From Desulfobacterales bacterium (GTDB lineage Bacteria; Desulfobacterota; Desulfobacteria; Desulfobacterales; Desulfosalsimonadaceae), in NCBI GenBank assembly GCA_018224315.1, contig JAGTVF010000171.1, positions 1 through 6,715 on the forward strand: DNA of 6,715 bases, in the 5' to 3' direction. Below are positions 1 to 6,012 of the stretch, piece after piece (position 1 is the stretch's first letter; each line of letters opens with the position of its first letter). A program made the translations under genes and the position numbers. The notes beneath the pieces were generated by a model. The model did not search any database. It had not been told where the DNA came from and was given only the letters and a program-made list of their open reading frames with translations.

Positions 1-271
1 GCGAGATCACATCGGCCATCATGCAGGCCACAAGATTGGTTTCATCGCTGTCTGTGACCGCAAGCAGAATTTCCGCATCCTTTATCCCCGCGTCCTTGAG
101 CACCCGGGGGCTGCTGCCCGAGCCGTTTACCGCCTCCACATCGAGGTTGTCTGAAAGGCGTTTGATGGCCTCGGCACTGCGGTCAATAACCACCACTTCC
201 TTGTTTTCAAAGGCCATCCGGCTGGCAATGTGGTATCCCACCTCGCCGGCGCCCACTATGATAATTTTCAC
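1..271 (-). CDS. trkA: Trk system potassium uptake protein TrkA, N-terminal part (cut by window edge)
   Basis: TrkA is the cytoplasmic, NAD(H)-binding regulatory subunit that gates the Trk potassium channel (TrkH/TrkG). About 90 residues are visible; the gene runs off the left edge. The protein begins MKIIIVGAGEVGYHIASRMA, a Rossmann beta-alpha-beta with the GxGxxG motif at residues 7-12. An acidic residue (Asp30, in VVVID) follows at the end of the second strand, where it would bind the NAD ribose. The later segments DAGIKDAEILLAVTDSDETN and NLVACMMA are typical of RCK/TrkA-N domains. The start is a GTG at 269-271, chosen because MKIIIVGAGEVG starts flush with the family and an AAGGA-type ribosome-binding site lies about 9 nt upstream. 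The start overlaps the recD2 stop by 4 nt (GTGA), so translation is probably coupled. Family assignment is confident. A second RCK domain, which would separate TrkA from shorter KtrA-like proteins, cannot be seen. Confidence 0.9.
   Translation of the reverse strand, partial: MKIIIVGAGEVGYHIASRMAFENKEVVVIDRSAEAIKRLSDNLDVEAVNGSGSSPRVLKDAGIKDAEILLAVTDSDETNLVACMMADVIS
268..271 (-). other. GTGA start/stop overlap joining recD2 and trkA
   Basis: The last codon of recD2 (TGA at 268-270) shares bases with the GTG start of trkA (269-271), giving a 4-nt GTGA overlap. This arrangement usually means the second gene is translated by re-initiating ribosomes. It places trkA on the same transcript as recD2. 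Confidence 0.85.
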
Positions 272-2502
272 CGCAGCTGTTCCTTATCGAAATTATTTTC
301 CTGGTATCGGCCGCAGGCCGCAACCAGCCGCCGGGCCAGCCGGGTATGCCGCCGGGCCGGAGTGTCGTTTTTCACGGCAATGGCCATGGCTTTTTTGGCC
401 CCCACCATGACCACCAAAGCCTTTCCCCGGGTAACGGCGGTGTAGACCAGGTTGCGCTGGAGCATCATGTAATGCTGGGTCAAAAGCGGCATAACCACCG
501 CGGGAAACTCCGAGCCCTGGGCCTTGTGCACGGATACCGCATATGCGGGCACCACCTCGTCAAGCTCGGTGAACGCATAACTGATCCGGCGGTCGTCAAA
601 GTCGATCTGCACCTGCCGGGTTTCTTCGTCCAGGGCGGAAATCCGCCCCATATCCCCGTTAAACACCTGCTTGTCATAATTGTTCCGGGTCTGCATGACC
701 TTGTCATAAAGCCGGAACACGGTGCTGCCGCTGGTGACCTGGGGATTTCCGGGGTTCAAAGTCTCCTGGAGCACCCGGTTTAGCGCGGCCGTGCCGGCCG
801 TGCCCCGGTGCATGGGGCTCAGGACCTGGATTTCGCTGACCGGATCAAACCCGAATCTTCGGGGTATGCGTTTTGACACCAGTTCCACAATGGTGTCAAC
901 AACTTTTTCCGGATCTGTCTGTTCGATGAAATAAAAATCGGTATCATCATGGTTTGCATCCATCTGCGGGATCCGGCCGCTGTTGATCTGGTGGGCATTG
1001 ACAATGATGCGGCTTTTTCGGGCCTGGCGGAAAATTTCGGTTAAGCGCACAACCGGCACGGCCCCGGAGGCAATAATATCGGCCAGCACATTTCCCGGCC
1101 CCACAGAGGGCAGCTGGTGCACATCGCCCACCAGCACCAAAGTGGCGGCCGGGGGCACGGCCTTTACCAGGTGATACATGAGCACCGTATCGATCATGGA
1201 GGCCTCATCGATAATGAGCAGATCGCATTTTAACGGATTGTCCTGGTTTTTCTGGAATCCGCCGGCCTGATAGTTAAAGGAAAGCATCCGGTGAATGGTC
1301 ACTGCCGTATGCCCGGTGGCCTCGCTCATTTTTTTGGCAGCCCGGCCCGTGGGAGCGGCCAGCAGGATCTGTCCCGAAAGACGGCTAAAAATCTCTAGCA
1401 TGGCACGGATAATGGTGGTCTTGCCGGTGCCCGGCCCGCCGGTGAGCACCATGGCCTTGTTTTGTGCCGCGCATTTCACCGCCTGCTGCTGCTTTTCCGC
1501 AAGGGTAAAATCCAGCCGCTTCTGGACCCACTGCAGGGCCCGGGGTCCGTCAATGGAACGGACCGCCTTGGGCGCTCCGAGCAGACGGGAAAAATGACCG
1601 GCAATGCCGGTTTCACAAACAAAAAACCGCTTTAAATAAACCGCCGGGTCTGCTTTTGAATCTTTTGGCCCATCATCGTCTATGACCAGGTCCTGGTCTT
1701 TGGCGGCTTCCGCAATGGCACCGGAAATGCGCTGCGATGGGGCCTCCAGGATTTCCATGCTTTTTTCCACAAGAAGGCCATGGGGGTAAAATACATGCCC
1801 GTCTTCTGCCAGCTGGTTGAGCACGTATAAAATCCCGGCTTTGATGCGCAGGGGATCCTGCTTTTCAAAGCCCAGGCGGGAGGCAATCCGGTCGGCGGTG
1901 AGAAACCCGATACCGGAAATATCGGTGGCCAGCTGATAGGGGTTGGCGGTGACCACATCAATGGCGTCCCGGCCGTATTGCTTGAAAATGCGCACGGCCC
2001 AGGCCGCGCTGACCTCATGGGACTGGAGAAAAACCATGACATTTCGGATCTCGCGCTGCTCGGCCCAGGCGGCCTGAATCATCTCAATGCGTTTTTCACC
2101 AATGCCTTCGACATCCCGGAGTTTTTCCGGATGGTTTTCAATCACATCCAGGGCGGTCTTGCCGAATCGGTCCACGATGCGTTCGGCCATAACCGGGCCG
2201 ATGCCGCGGATCATGCCGGAACCCAGATATTTGCGGATGCCGTTGATAGTCGATGGGGTAATGCTGCGATGGGAACGAACCTCGAACTGTTCGCCGTAGG
2301 TAGGGTGAAGCTTCCAGAATCCCGTGACCTCCATGGCCTCGCCGGGTGCGGGTTCCATGAACCGCCCCACCACGGTCACCGGCTCCCTGCGGCCCCGGAT
2401 CCGCATCCGGGCAACGGTATAGCCATTTTCCGGGTTGGTGTAGGTGACCCGGTCAATCTGGCCGGAAAGGGTCTGATTCTCTGATTCGGCCTGGGAGGTC
2501 AT
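268..2502 (-). CDS. recD2: RecD2-type ATP-dependent 5'-3' DNA helicase (SF1B)
   Basis: Stand-alone RecD-like helicase that unwinds DNA 5' to 3' in repair and replication-fork maintenance in the cytoplasm. At 744 aa it matches RecD2/YrrC proteins in length. Seen in order: an N-terminal OB-like region (about 10-80, starting LSGQIDRVTYTNPENGYTV); helix-hairpin-helix repeats (about 95-215, with GIGPVMAERI, VEGIGEKRI and ISGIGFLTADRIASRLG); a Q-motif (FTLAEKQQQAV, 332-342); Walker A GGPGTGKTT (355-363); APTGRAAKKM (383-392); Walker B LLIIDEAS (428-435); motif III GDVHQLPSVGPG (459-470); TEIFRQ (488-493); an SH3-like insert (about 600-650); motif V VSVHKAQGSEFP (656-667); motif VI VYTAVTRGK (686-694). 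The extended N-terminus with HhH repeats and the absence of recB/recC neighbours distinguish it from RecBCD-type RecD. All catalytic motifs look intact. The ATG at 2502 begins a family-like N-terminus, but its ribosome-binding site is weak (GGAAAA within a hairpin). It follows the TPR gene by 57 nt and overlaps trkA. Confidence 0.95.
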   Translation of the reverse strand: MTSQAESENQTLSGQIDRVTYTNPENGYTVARMRIRGRREPVTVVGRFMEPAPGEAMEVTGFWKLHPTYGEQFEVRSHRSITPSTINGIRKYLGSGMIRGIGPVMAERIVDRFGKTALDVIENHPEKLRDVEGIGEKRIEMIQAAWAEQREIRNVMVFLQSHEVSAAWAVRIFKQYGRDAIDVVTANPYQLATDISGIGFLTADRIASRLGFEKQDPLRIKAGILYVLNQLAEDGHVFYPHGLLVEKSMEILEAPSQRISGAIAEAAKDQDLVIDDDGPKDSKADPAVYLKRFFVCETGIAGHFSRLLGAPKAVRSIDGPRALQWVQKRLDFTLAEKQQQAVKCAAQNKAMVLTGGPGTGKTTIIRAMLEIFSRLSGQILLAAPTGRAAKKMSEATGHTAVTIHRMLSFNYQAGGFQKNQDNPLKCDLLIIDEASMIDTVLMYHLVKAVPPAATLVLVGDVHQLPSVGPGNVLADIIASGAVPVVRLTEIFRQARKSRIIVNAHQINSGRIPQMDANHDDTDFYFIEQTDPEKVVDTIVELVSKRIPRRFGFDPVSEIQVLSPMHRGTAGTAALNRVLQETLNPGNPQVTSGSTVFRLYDKVMQTRNNYDKQVFNGDMGRISALDEETRQVQIDFDDRRISYAFTELDEVVPAYAVSVHKAQGSEFPAVVMPLLTQHYMMLQRNLVYTAVTRGKALVVMVGAKKAMAIAVKNDTPARRHTRLARRLVAACGRYQENNFDKEQLR

Positions 2503-2507
2503 GGTAC

Positions 2508-2539
2508 GGCATTTTCCGCGAAAAGGGGTTGAAAATGCC
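2508..2539 (-). promoter_or_regulatory. Intercistronic hairpin covering the recD2 ribosome-binding region
   Basis: The gap between the TPR gene and recD2 contains a perfect 9-bp inverted repeat: arms 2508-2516 and 2531-2539 (GGCATTTTC / GAAAATGCC in the transcript) around a 14-nt loop. The downstream arm lies 5 nt before the recD2 ATG and contains the only Shine-Dalgarno-like bases there (GGAAAA). No U-run follows, so it is not a factor-independent terminator. Inferred roles are reduced recD2 translation or an mRNA stability/processing element. The alternative short stem TTTTC-GCG-GAAAA would compete with it. The inverted repeat is certain; the function is not. Confidence 0.45.
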
Positions 2540-2559
2540 CAACGCCGTTTAGGTTTAAA

Positions 2560-3252
2560 TCAGCCGGAAATCCGGGCACGGGCCGCATCGGCAAACATGG
2601 AATCCGAATATTCGGAAACAATCTGCTCAAAGGCCTGCCGGCTTTTTTCCGGCGCTCCCATTTTCTCGTAAAGCAGCCCGAGATTAAACAAGGCCTGATC
2701 ATCAATGACCGTGCTCTGGTTTTCCAGTACCCGCTGAAAATAGGAAACCGCCTGCTCAAAGTCATCCATGGCCGCATGGGCATGGGCCATGCCGTTTAGC
2801 ACCAGAAAATTAAACTGTTCATTATTTTTCAGCTTTTTCCAGGCCCTCTCATACAATGACAGGGCGCGATCGGGCTCCCCGGTTTCCAGACACAATGCCG
2901 CATACCGGAGCAGGGCCATTTCGCCGGCATCCGTATATCCGTAATCTTCAATCAGGCCGGCATATTGCTCTTTGATGCCGTCGTAAGCTTGCCCGTCCTG
3001 TTGCGGATCAATGGCTTCGGCCTGCCGGCTGATTTCTAAGAACCGGGCAGAGGCCCTGTCCTGGGCCCGGGACAAAAAATAGAAAACCCCGGATATCACC
3101 ACAATCAGGCACAGCAGCCCGGCCCCGGCCATGATCAGCTGCTTCTGGTAGATGCGGGCCACACCGGCAATTTTTTTTAAAAATCGCTGCAGGGGATCAT
3201 CCGGCAGTTCTGAATGCTCCGCACCCGAAGGCCCGGTATTTTTTTCAGGCAT
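2560..3252 (-). CDS. Membrane-anchored tetratricopeptide-repeat protein (YfgM-like architecture)
   Basis: A 230-aa protein with a short charged N-terminus, one transmembrane helix (about residues 39-60, LIMAGAGLLCLIVVISGVFYFL) and a C-terminal TPR solenoid. Basic residues before the helix (RFLKK, R33, K37) predict N-in, C-out topology, placing the TPRs in the periplasm. TPR-like helix pairs are visible at about 111-143 (EMALLRYAALCLETGEPDRALSLYERA begins this unit), 148-181 (NGMAHAHAAMDDFEQAVSYF) and 186-219 (ALFNLGLLYEKMGAPEKSRQAF). The layout resembles YfgM, an ancillary SecYEG/PpiD-associated protein in enterobacteria. However, the usual YfgM neighbours (hisS, bamB) are absent, so a generic periplasmic scaffold is equally possible. 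The start at 3252 has a modest GAGTGA-type ribosome-binding site and lies 26 nt after the kinase stop. The partner protein cannot be read from the sequence. Confidence 0.8.
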   Translation of the reverse strand: MPEKNTGPSGAEHSELPDDPLQRFLKKIAGVARIYQKQLIMAGAGLLCLIVVISGVFYFLSRAQDRASARFLEISRQAEAIDPQQDGQAYDGIKEQYAGLIEDYGYTDAGEMALLRYAALCLETGEPDRALSLYERAWKKLKNNEQFNFLVLNGMAHAHAAMDDFEQAVSYFQRVLENQSTVIDDQALFNLGLLYEKMGAPEKSRQAFEQIVSEYSDSMFADAARARISG

Positions 3253-3278
3253 GTTGAATCACTCTTTGCAATAAAATT

Positions 3279-4280
3279 TCATGCATTTTCCGCCAGCAAC
3301 TGCTTGATGCGCTGCCAGCCGGCTTCCTCGACCTTGGCACCCACCAGCTGGCAGACTTCGTATCCGCAGGCCGAACCAAGGTTTCCGCTTTTTGTAAAGG
3401 AATAGCCGCTTACCAGGCCGAAAAGAAACCCGGCCGCCCAGAGGTCTCCGGCCCCTGTGGTGTCCACGGCGCATCCGTCGCCCAAAGCTTCAACCCGGGT
3501 GGTCTCACCCTTGTGCAGGATCATGCTTCCCCTGGGCCCGGTCTTTAAGACTGCGATTTCCGTGTTTCGGCCCAGTTCCTTCAAAGAGGATGCTTCATCT
3601 TTTATGCCGGTATAGGCAAAGGCCTCATCCTCGTTTGCAATCAGGATATCAATATAGTCGGCCACGATATCGTTTAACAACTCCCTGGATTCCTCCACAA
3701 CGTTGAAACTGGCCAGATCCAGGCTGATGCGCGCCCCCGAGGCTTTTGCGGCTTTTAAAACCGCCATCATCAAGTCCGGGTTAAACAGCAGATAGCCTTC
3801 CACATGAACAATCGCTGCGCTGTCAAAACATTTTTGGGTGATTTCTGCGGGCTGCATTTCAGCCGATGCCCCCAGATAGGTGAACATGGTGCGCTGGGCA
3901 TCCGGGGTGATCACCGAAAGCACCCGGCCGGTGGGCGATGCGGAACGGAACAGGTACGGCTCCACCCGCTGGGCCACCAGGTCGGATTCAAACACGTCGC
4001 CCAGTTCGTCTTCTCCCCGCTTTCCCACGAAACGGGCAGCGCCGCCCAGGCATCCGACGCCCACGGAGGTGTTGCAGGCCGATCCGCCGCTGACCACGGT
4101 GGGGGGATTGGCGGTTTTGGATACAAGATCGTCAATAAATGTCTGCTCCACCAAAGTCATGCCGCCCTTGGCCGCACCAACGGCTTCAAGGAAACTGTCA
4201 TCTTCCCCGGCCAGCATGTCCACGAGCGCCGAGCCCACGCACACAATGGCGCTTCGGCCCGGCTCAAATGAGATGGTCAT
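3279..4280 (-). CDS. PfkB/ribokinase-family kinase, adenosine-kinase-like
   Basis: A cytoplasmic 333-aa sugar/nucleoside kinase, full length for the family. Visible signatures: an N-terminal strand with substrate-binding Asp (VCVGSALVDML, Asp21); the adenosine-kinase-like segment AKGGMTLVEQ (37-46); PfkB signature 1 region SGGSACNTSVGVGCLGG (64-80); TPDAQRTMFTYLGAS (125-139); the NxxE magnesium motif in IANEDEAFAYTG (N216, E219); LKTGPRGS (245-252); and PfkB signature 2 DTTGAGD (273-279), where Asp279 is the catalytic base and GAG forms the anion hole. The GGMTLVE and TPDAQRTM segments fit the adenosine kinase branch more than ribokinase or fructokinase, so ATP-dependent adenosine phosphorylation to AMP is the best guess. 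Closely related paralogues can use other nucleosides or sugars. The ATG at 4280 has a strong AAGGAG ribosome-binding site. The gene follows the SH3 gene by 44 nt and precedes the TPR gene by 26 nt. Confidence 0.85.
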   Translation of the reverse strand: MTISFEPGRSAIVCVGSALVDMLAGEDDSFLEAVGAAKGGMTLVEQTFIDDLVSKTANPPTVVSGGSACNTSVGVGCLGGAARFVGKRGEDELGDVFESDLVAQRVEPYLFRSASPTGRVLSVITPDAQRTMFTYLGASAEMQPAEITQKCFDSAAIVHVEGYLLFNPDLMMAVLKAAKASGARISLDLASFNVVEESRELLNDIVADYIDILIANEDEAFAYTGIKDEASSLKELGRNTEIAVLKTGPRGSMILHKGETTRVEALGDGCAVDTTGAGDLWAAGFLFGLVSGYSFTKSGNLGSACGYEVCQLVGAKVEEAGWQRIKQLLAENA

Positions 4281-4286
4281 ATATAA

Positions 4287-4292
4287 CTCCTT
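4287..4292 (-). promoter_or_regulatory. Ribosome-binding site of the PfkB-family kinase gene
   Basis: The sequence AAGGAG (complement of ctcctt) sits 6 nt before the ATG at 4280. It fixes that start and suggests efficient independent initiation of the kinase gene. Confidence 0.75.
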
Positions 4293-4324
4293 TTAACTTA
4301 AAAAATGCGTGATAATCTGACAAT

Positions 4325-4789
4325 TTACCATACCAGGCCGCTGTAGATCCAGCCCTTTTCCCCGTCAGAATGTTGGATATGGATCCACTCTCCCTTTTTT
4401 TCCAGAACCTTGAAGGGAACGCCTTTTTCAGCCTGAAAAGCCACGTCATTGCTGGTACCCGGACCGGTGCGGATGTTGATCACACCCTTTTTGGTGATCA
4501 CGGTTTTGATGTCTGCCACAAGGTCCTTGTAAATCCAGGCCCGGGTGCCTTCAAAATCTTCAAAGAAATGCCAGTCACCCTGGGTCTCAAGAACGTTTAG
4601 GGGGGTATAAAGCTCCATCTGCCATAGTTTTTCATGCTCAGTGCCGGGTCCGGATCGGGTATTGGCCACATCCACGGATACAGCCATTCGCCGGGCTTCT
4701 GCTGCGGTTGCCGCCGCGGCCAGCATTGTGAAAACCATCAGACAGATGATCATTGCGGTAAATCTGCGCGAAGTTGCTGCCGGATACAT
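4325..4789 (-). CDS. Exported protein with two tandem bacterial SH3 (SH3b) domains
   Basis: A 154-aa protein with a signal peptide (residues 1 to about 30: RR at 8-9, hydrophobic MIICLMVFTMLAAAATAA, cleavage probably near the AxA-like stretch ATAAEA). Two SH3b domains follow: about 37-91 (NTRSGPGT, then WHFFEDFEGTRAWIYKDLV) and about 97-153 (INIRTGPGT, then WIHIQHSDGEKGWIYSGLV). Each carries the N-x-R-x-GPGT turn and the W-x-GW/AWI-Y end typical of SH3_3 domains, which bind peptidoglycan or peptides in the periplasm. No catalytic domain is present, so an adaptor or wall-binding role is inferred. No Cys follows the signal to suggest a lipoprotein. The gene starts 20 nt after the VWA gene with a good AGGAGG ribosome-binding site. 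Bat-type MoxR/VWA operons of other bacteria also carry SH3 and TPR modules, so a link to the upstream pair is possible but unproven. Confidence 0.85.
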   Translation of the reverse strand: MYPAATSRRFTAMIICLMVFTMLAAAATAAEARRMAVSVDVANTRSGPGTEHEKLWQMELYTPLNVLETQGDWHFFEDFEGTRAWIYKDLVADIKTVITKKGVINIRTGPGTSNDVAFQAEKGVPFKVLEKKGEWIHIQHSDGEKGWIYSGLVW

Positions 4790-4800
4790 GATTGGAAAAT

Positions 4801-4806
4801 CCTCCT
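4801..4806 (-). promoter_or_regulatory. Ribosome-binding site of the SH3-domain gene
   Basis: AGGAGG (complement of cctcct) lies 11 nt before the ATG at 4789, inside the 20-nt gap after the VWA gene. It supports that start codon although the spacing is slightly long. Confidence 0.7.
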
Positions 4807-4809
4807 GTT

Positions 4810-6000
4810 TTAGGCTGCCATCAATTGGTTGACCGCCTGTTCAAGCCCGTCAATGCTTAGTTCATACATGGGAAAGATCTGGGCAATGGCGTTGATGGTC
4901 CGGGTGTAGGGCCACATGCGAGCGGGCACGGGATTTAACCATGCATTGTGCGGAAAGGTTTCGGCCAGAAACCGCAATTGCTCTATACTGGCCTTGCCGC
5001 TGCGCTCGTGGGCGTAAATGGAACCGTCCCGGGCCATCAATTCATAAGGGGCCATGCTGGCATCGCCCACCAGAATCAGGCGCGTGTCCGGATCATTTCT
5101 CACAAATTCAGCCACAGGCTTGGGCTTGCGATACCGGGCCGGATCCTCCCACACCGTGTCATAGATGGTGTTGTGGAAAAAATAGGTTTTCAGCTCCTTG
5201 AACTGGGATCGGGCGTAGTTAAACAGGGTCCGGACCACGGACACATAAGGATCCATGGAATAGCCGCCGTTATCAATGGCCAGGATCACCTTGAGCCGGT
5301 CTTTTAAGCGCCGGTCAAATACAATCTGGATATCGCCGGCGTTTTTCATGGTCTGATAAATGCTTTCGTCTATATTGAGCTGGTCTTTGGGTCCGGCCGG
5401 CACCAGGTTGCGCAGGCGCTTTAGCGCCTCGCCCATGGAGGACTGGGTCAGGGGCCCCATGCGGGAATAATCCTTATAGCGCCGCTCATTGGCCACCTTG
5501 ATGGCCGACTGGTTGCGCGATTCGCCGCCCACGCGCAGGCCGCCCGGATGATATCCGGAATGACCCACCGGAGAGGTGCCGCCGGTGCCGATCCACCGGT
5601 TTCCTCCGTCATGGCGCTCGGTCTGCTCTTTTAAGCGTTCCTTGAAATATTCAATCAGCTCATCAGGCGACAGATTCTGGAGATCGGCTGCATTGACCCC
5701 CAGGGCATCGGCCACGGACTGCGGATCGGTCAGCCACTGGTCCAGCAGGGCCTTTGCGATCTCATCGAGCTCAAAGCCCTCCGTGTCCGGCAGCTCTGCG
5801 CCCTCAAAATAATGGGCAAAAATCTGGTCAAACAGGTCAAAATACCGCTCACTTTTGACCAGAATCGCCCGGGAGGCCGTGTAAAAATCCGAAAGGGAAA
5901 AAATCAGCCCGTTTGCCAGGGCCTTGTGCAGGGTCAAAAAGGCCGTGGGCGTGACCGGCACTCCCGCATCTTTGAGCTTGTAAAAAAACTCCACAAACAT
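4810..6000 (-). CDS. CoxE-like von Willebrand factor A (VWA) domain protein, partner of the MoxR-type ATPase
   Basis: A 396-aa cytoplasmic protein (no signal peptide or membrane helix) of the COG3825/CoxE-like kind. The N-terminal helical region (about 1-125, starting MFVEFFYKLKDAGVPVTPTA) is typical of this family. It is followed by a Gly-rich linker (about 131-160, GGNRWIGTGGTSPVG) and a conserved NERRYKDY block (171-178). The VWA domain spans about 236-395: strand VILAIDNGGYSMD (238-250), YFFHNTIYDTVWED (273-286), LILVGDASMAPYEL (308-321) and HNAWLNPVP (351-359). The metal-ion site is non-canonical: D243-N-G-G-Y-S248 instead of DxSxS, while Asp313 in VGDASM can supply the third metal position. 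Such proteins act with MoxR AAA+ ATPases in chaperone-like assembly or metal insertion; CoxD/CoxE in CO dehydrogenase maturation is the known example. No target enzyme is encoded here. The ATPase gene ends only 12 nt upstream, strongly supporting a functional pair. Confidence 0.88.
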   Translation of the reverse strand: MFVEFFYKLKDAGVPVTPTAFLTLHKALANGLIFSLSDFYTASRAILVKSERYFDLFDQIFAHYFEGAELPDTEGFELDEIAKALLDQWLTDPQSVADALGVNAADLQNLSPDELIEYFKERLKEQTERHDGGNRWIGTGGTSPVGHSGYHPGGLRVGGESRNQSAIKVANERRYKDYSRMGPLTQSSMGEALKRLRNLVPAGPKDQLNIDESIYQTMKNAGDIQIVFDRRLKDRLKVILAIDNGGYSMDPYVSVVRTLFNYARSQFKELKTYFFHNTIYDTVWEDPARYRKPKPVAEFVRNDPDTRLILVGDASMAPYELMARDGSIYAHERSGKASIEQLRFLAETFPHNAWLNPVPARMWPYTRTINAIAQIFPMYELSIDGLEQAVNQLMAA

Positions 6001-6012
6001 GGCATTTGGCCT

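Noticed and set aside
346..783. A 145-codon plus-strand open frame opposite the 3' part of recD2
   Set aside because: It overlaps helicase motifs V and VI on the other strand and has no domain or convincing start signal.
1978..2484. A 168-codon open frame on the plus strand
   Set aside because: It lies entirely antisense to conserved N-terminal recD2 sequence, has no recognisable domain, and is expected from GC-rich codon bias on the opposite strand.
2499..2783. A 94-codon minus-strand open frame ending at the recD2 start
   Set aside because: It is a shifted frame of the TPR gene, with Arg/Pro/Trp-rich composition typical of a shadow. Its overlap with the recD2 ATG is tempting for translational coupling but no start signal supports it.
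2509..3293. Eleven-base direct repeat gcattttccgc at 2509-2519 and 3283-3293
   Set aside because: One copy encodes the kinase C-terminus (Ala-Glu-Asn-Ala) and the other lies in the recD2 leader; two copies of this length can arise by chance and no further copies were noticed.
3804..4271. A 155-codon plus-strand open frame opposite the kinase gene
   Set aside because: Its translation is low-complexity His/Gly/Ala-rich and shows no family signature; the opposite strand encodes an intact PfkB kinase.
4291..4303. Palindromic AT-rich TTTTAA-C-TTAAAA upstream of the kinase gene
   Set aside because: Too short and AT-simple to call an operator; with a one-base centre it forms only a weak RNA stem, and it is not followed by terminator features.
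4295..4323. Possible minus-strand promoter before the kinase gene (TTGTCA, 17-nt spacer, TAAGTT)
   Set aside because: The -35 is good but the -10 matches only three of six positions, and the predicted transcript start would fall at or within the ribosome-binding site.
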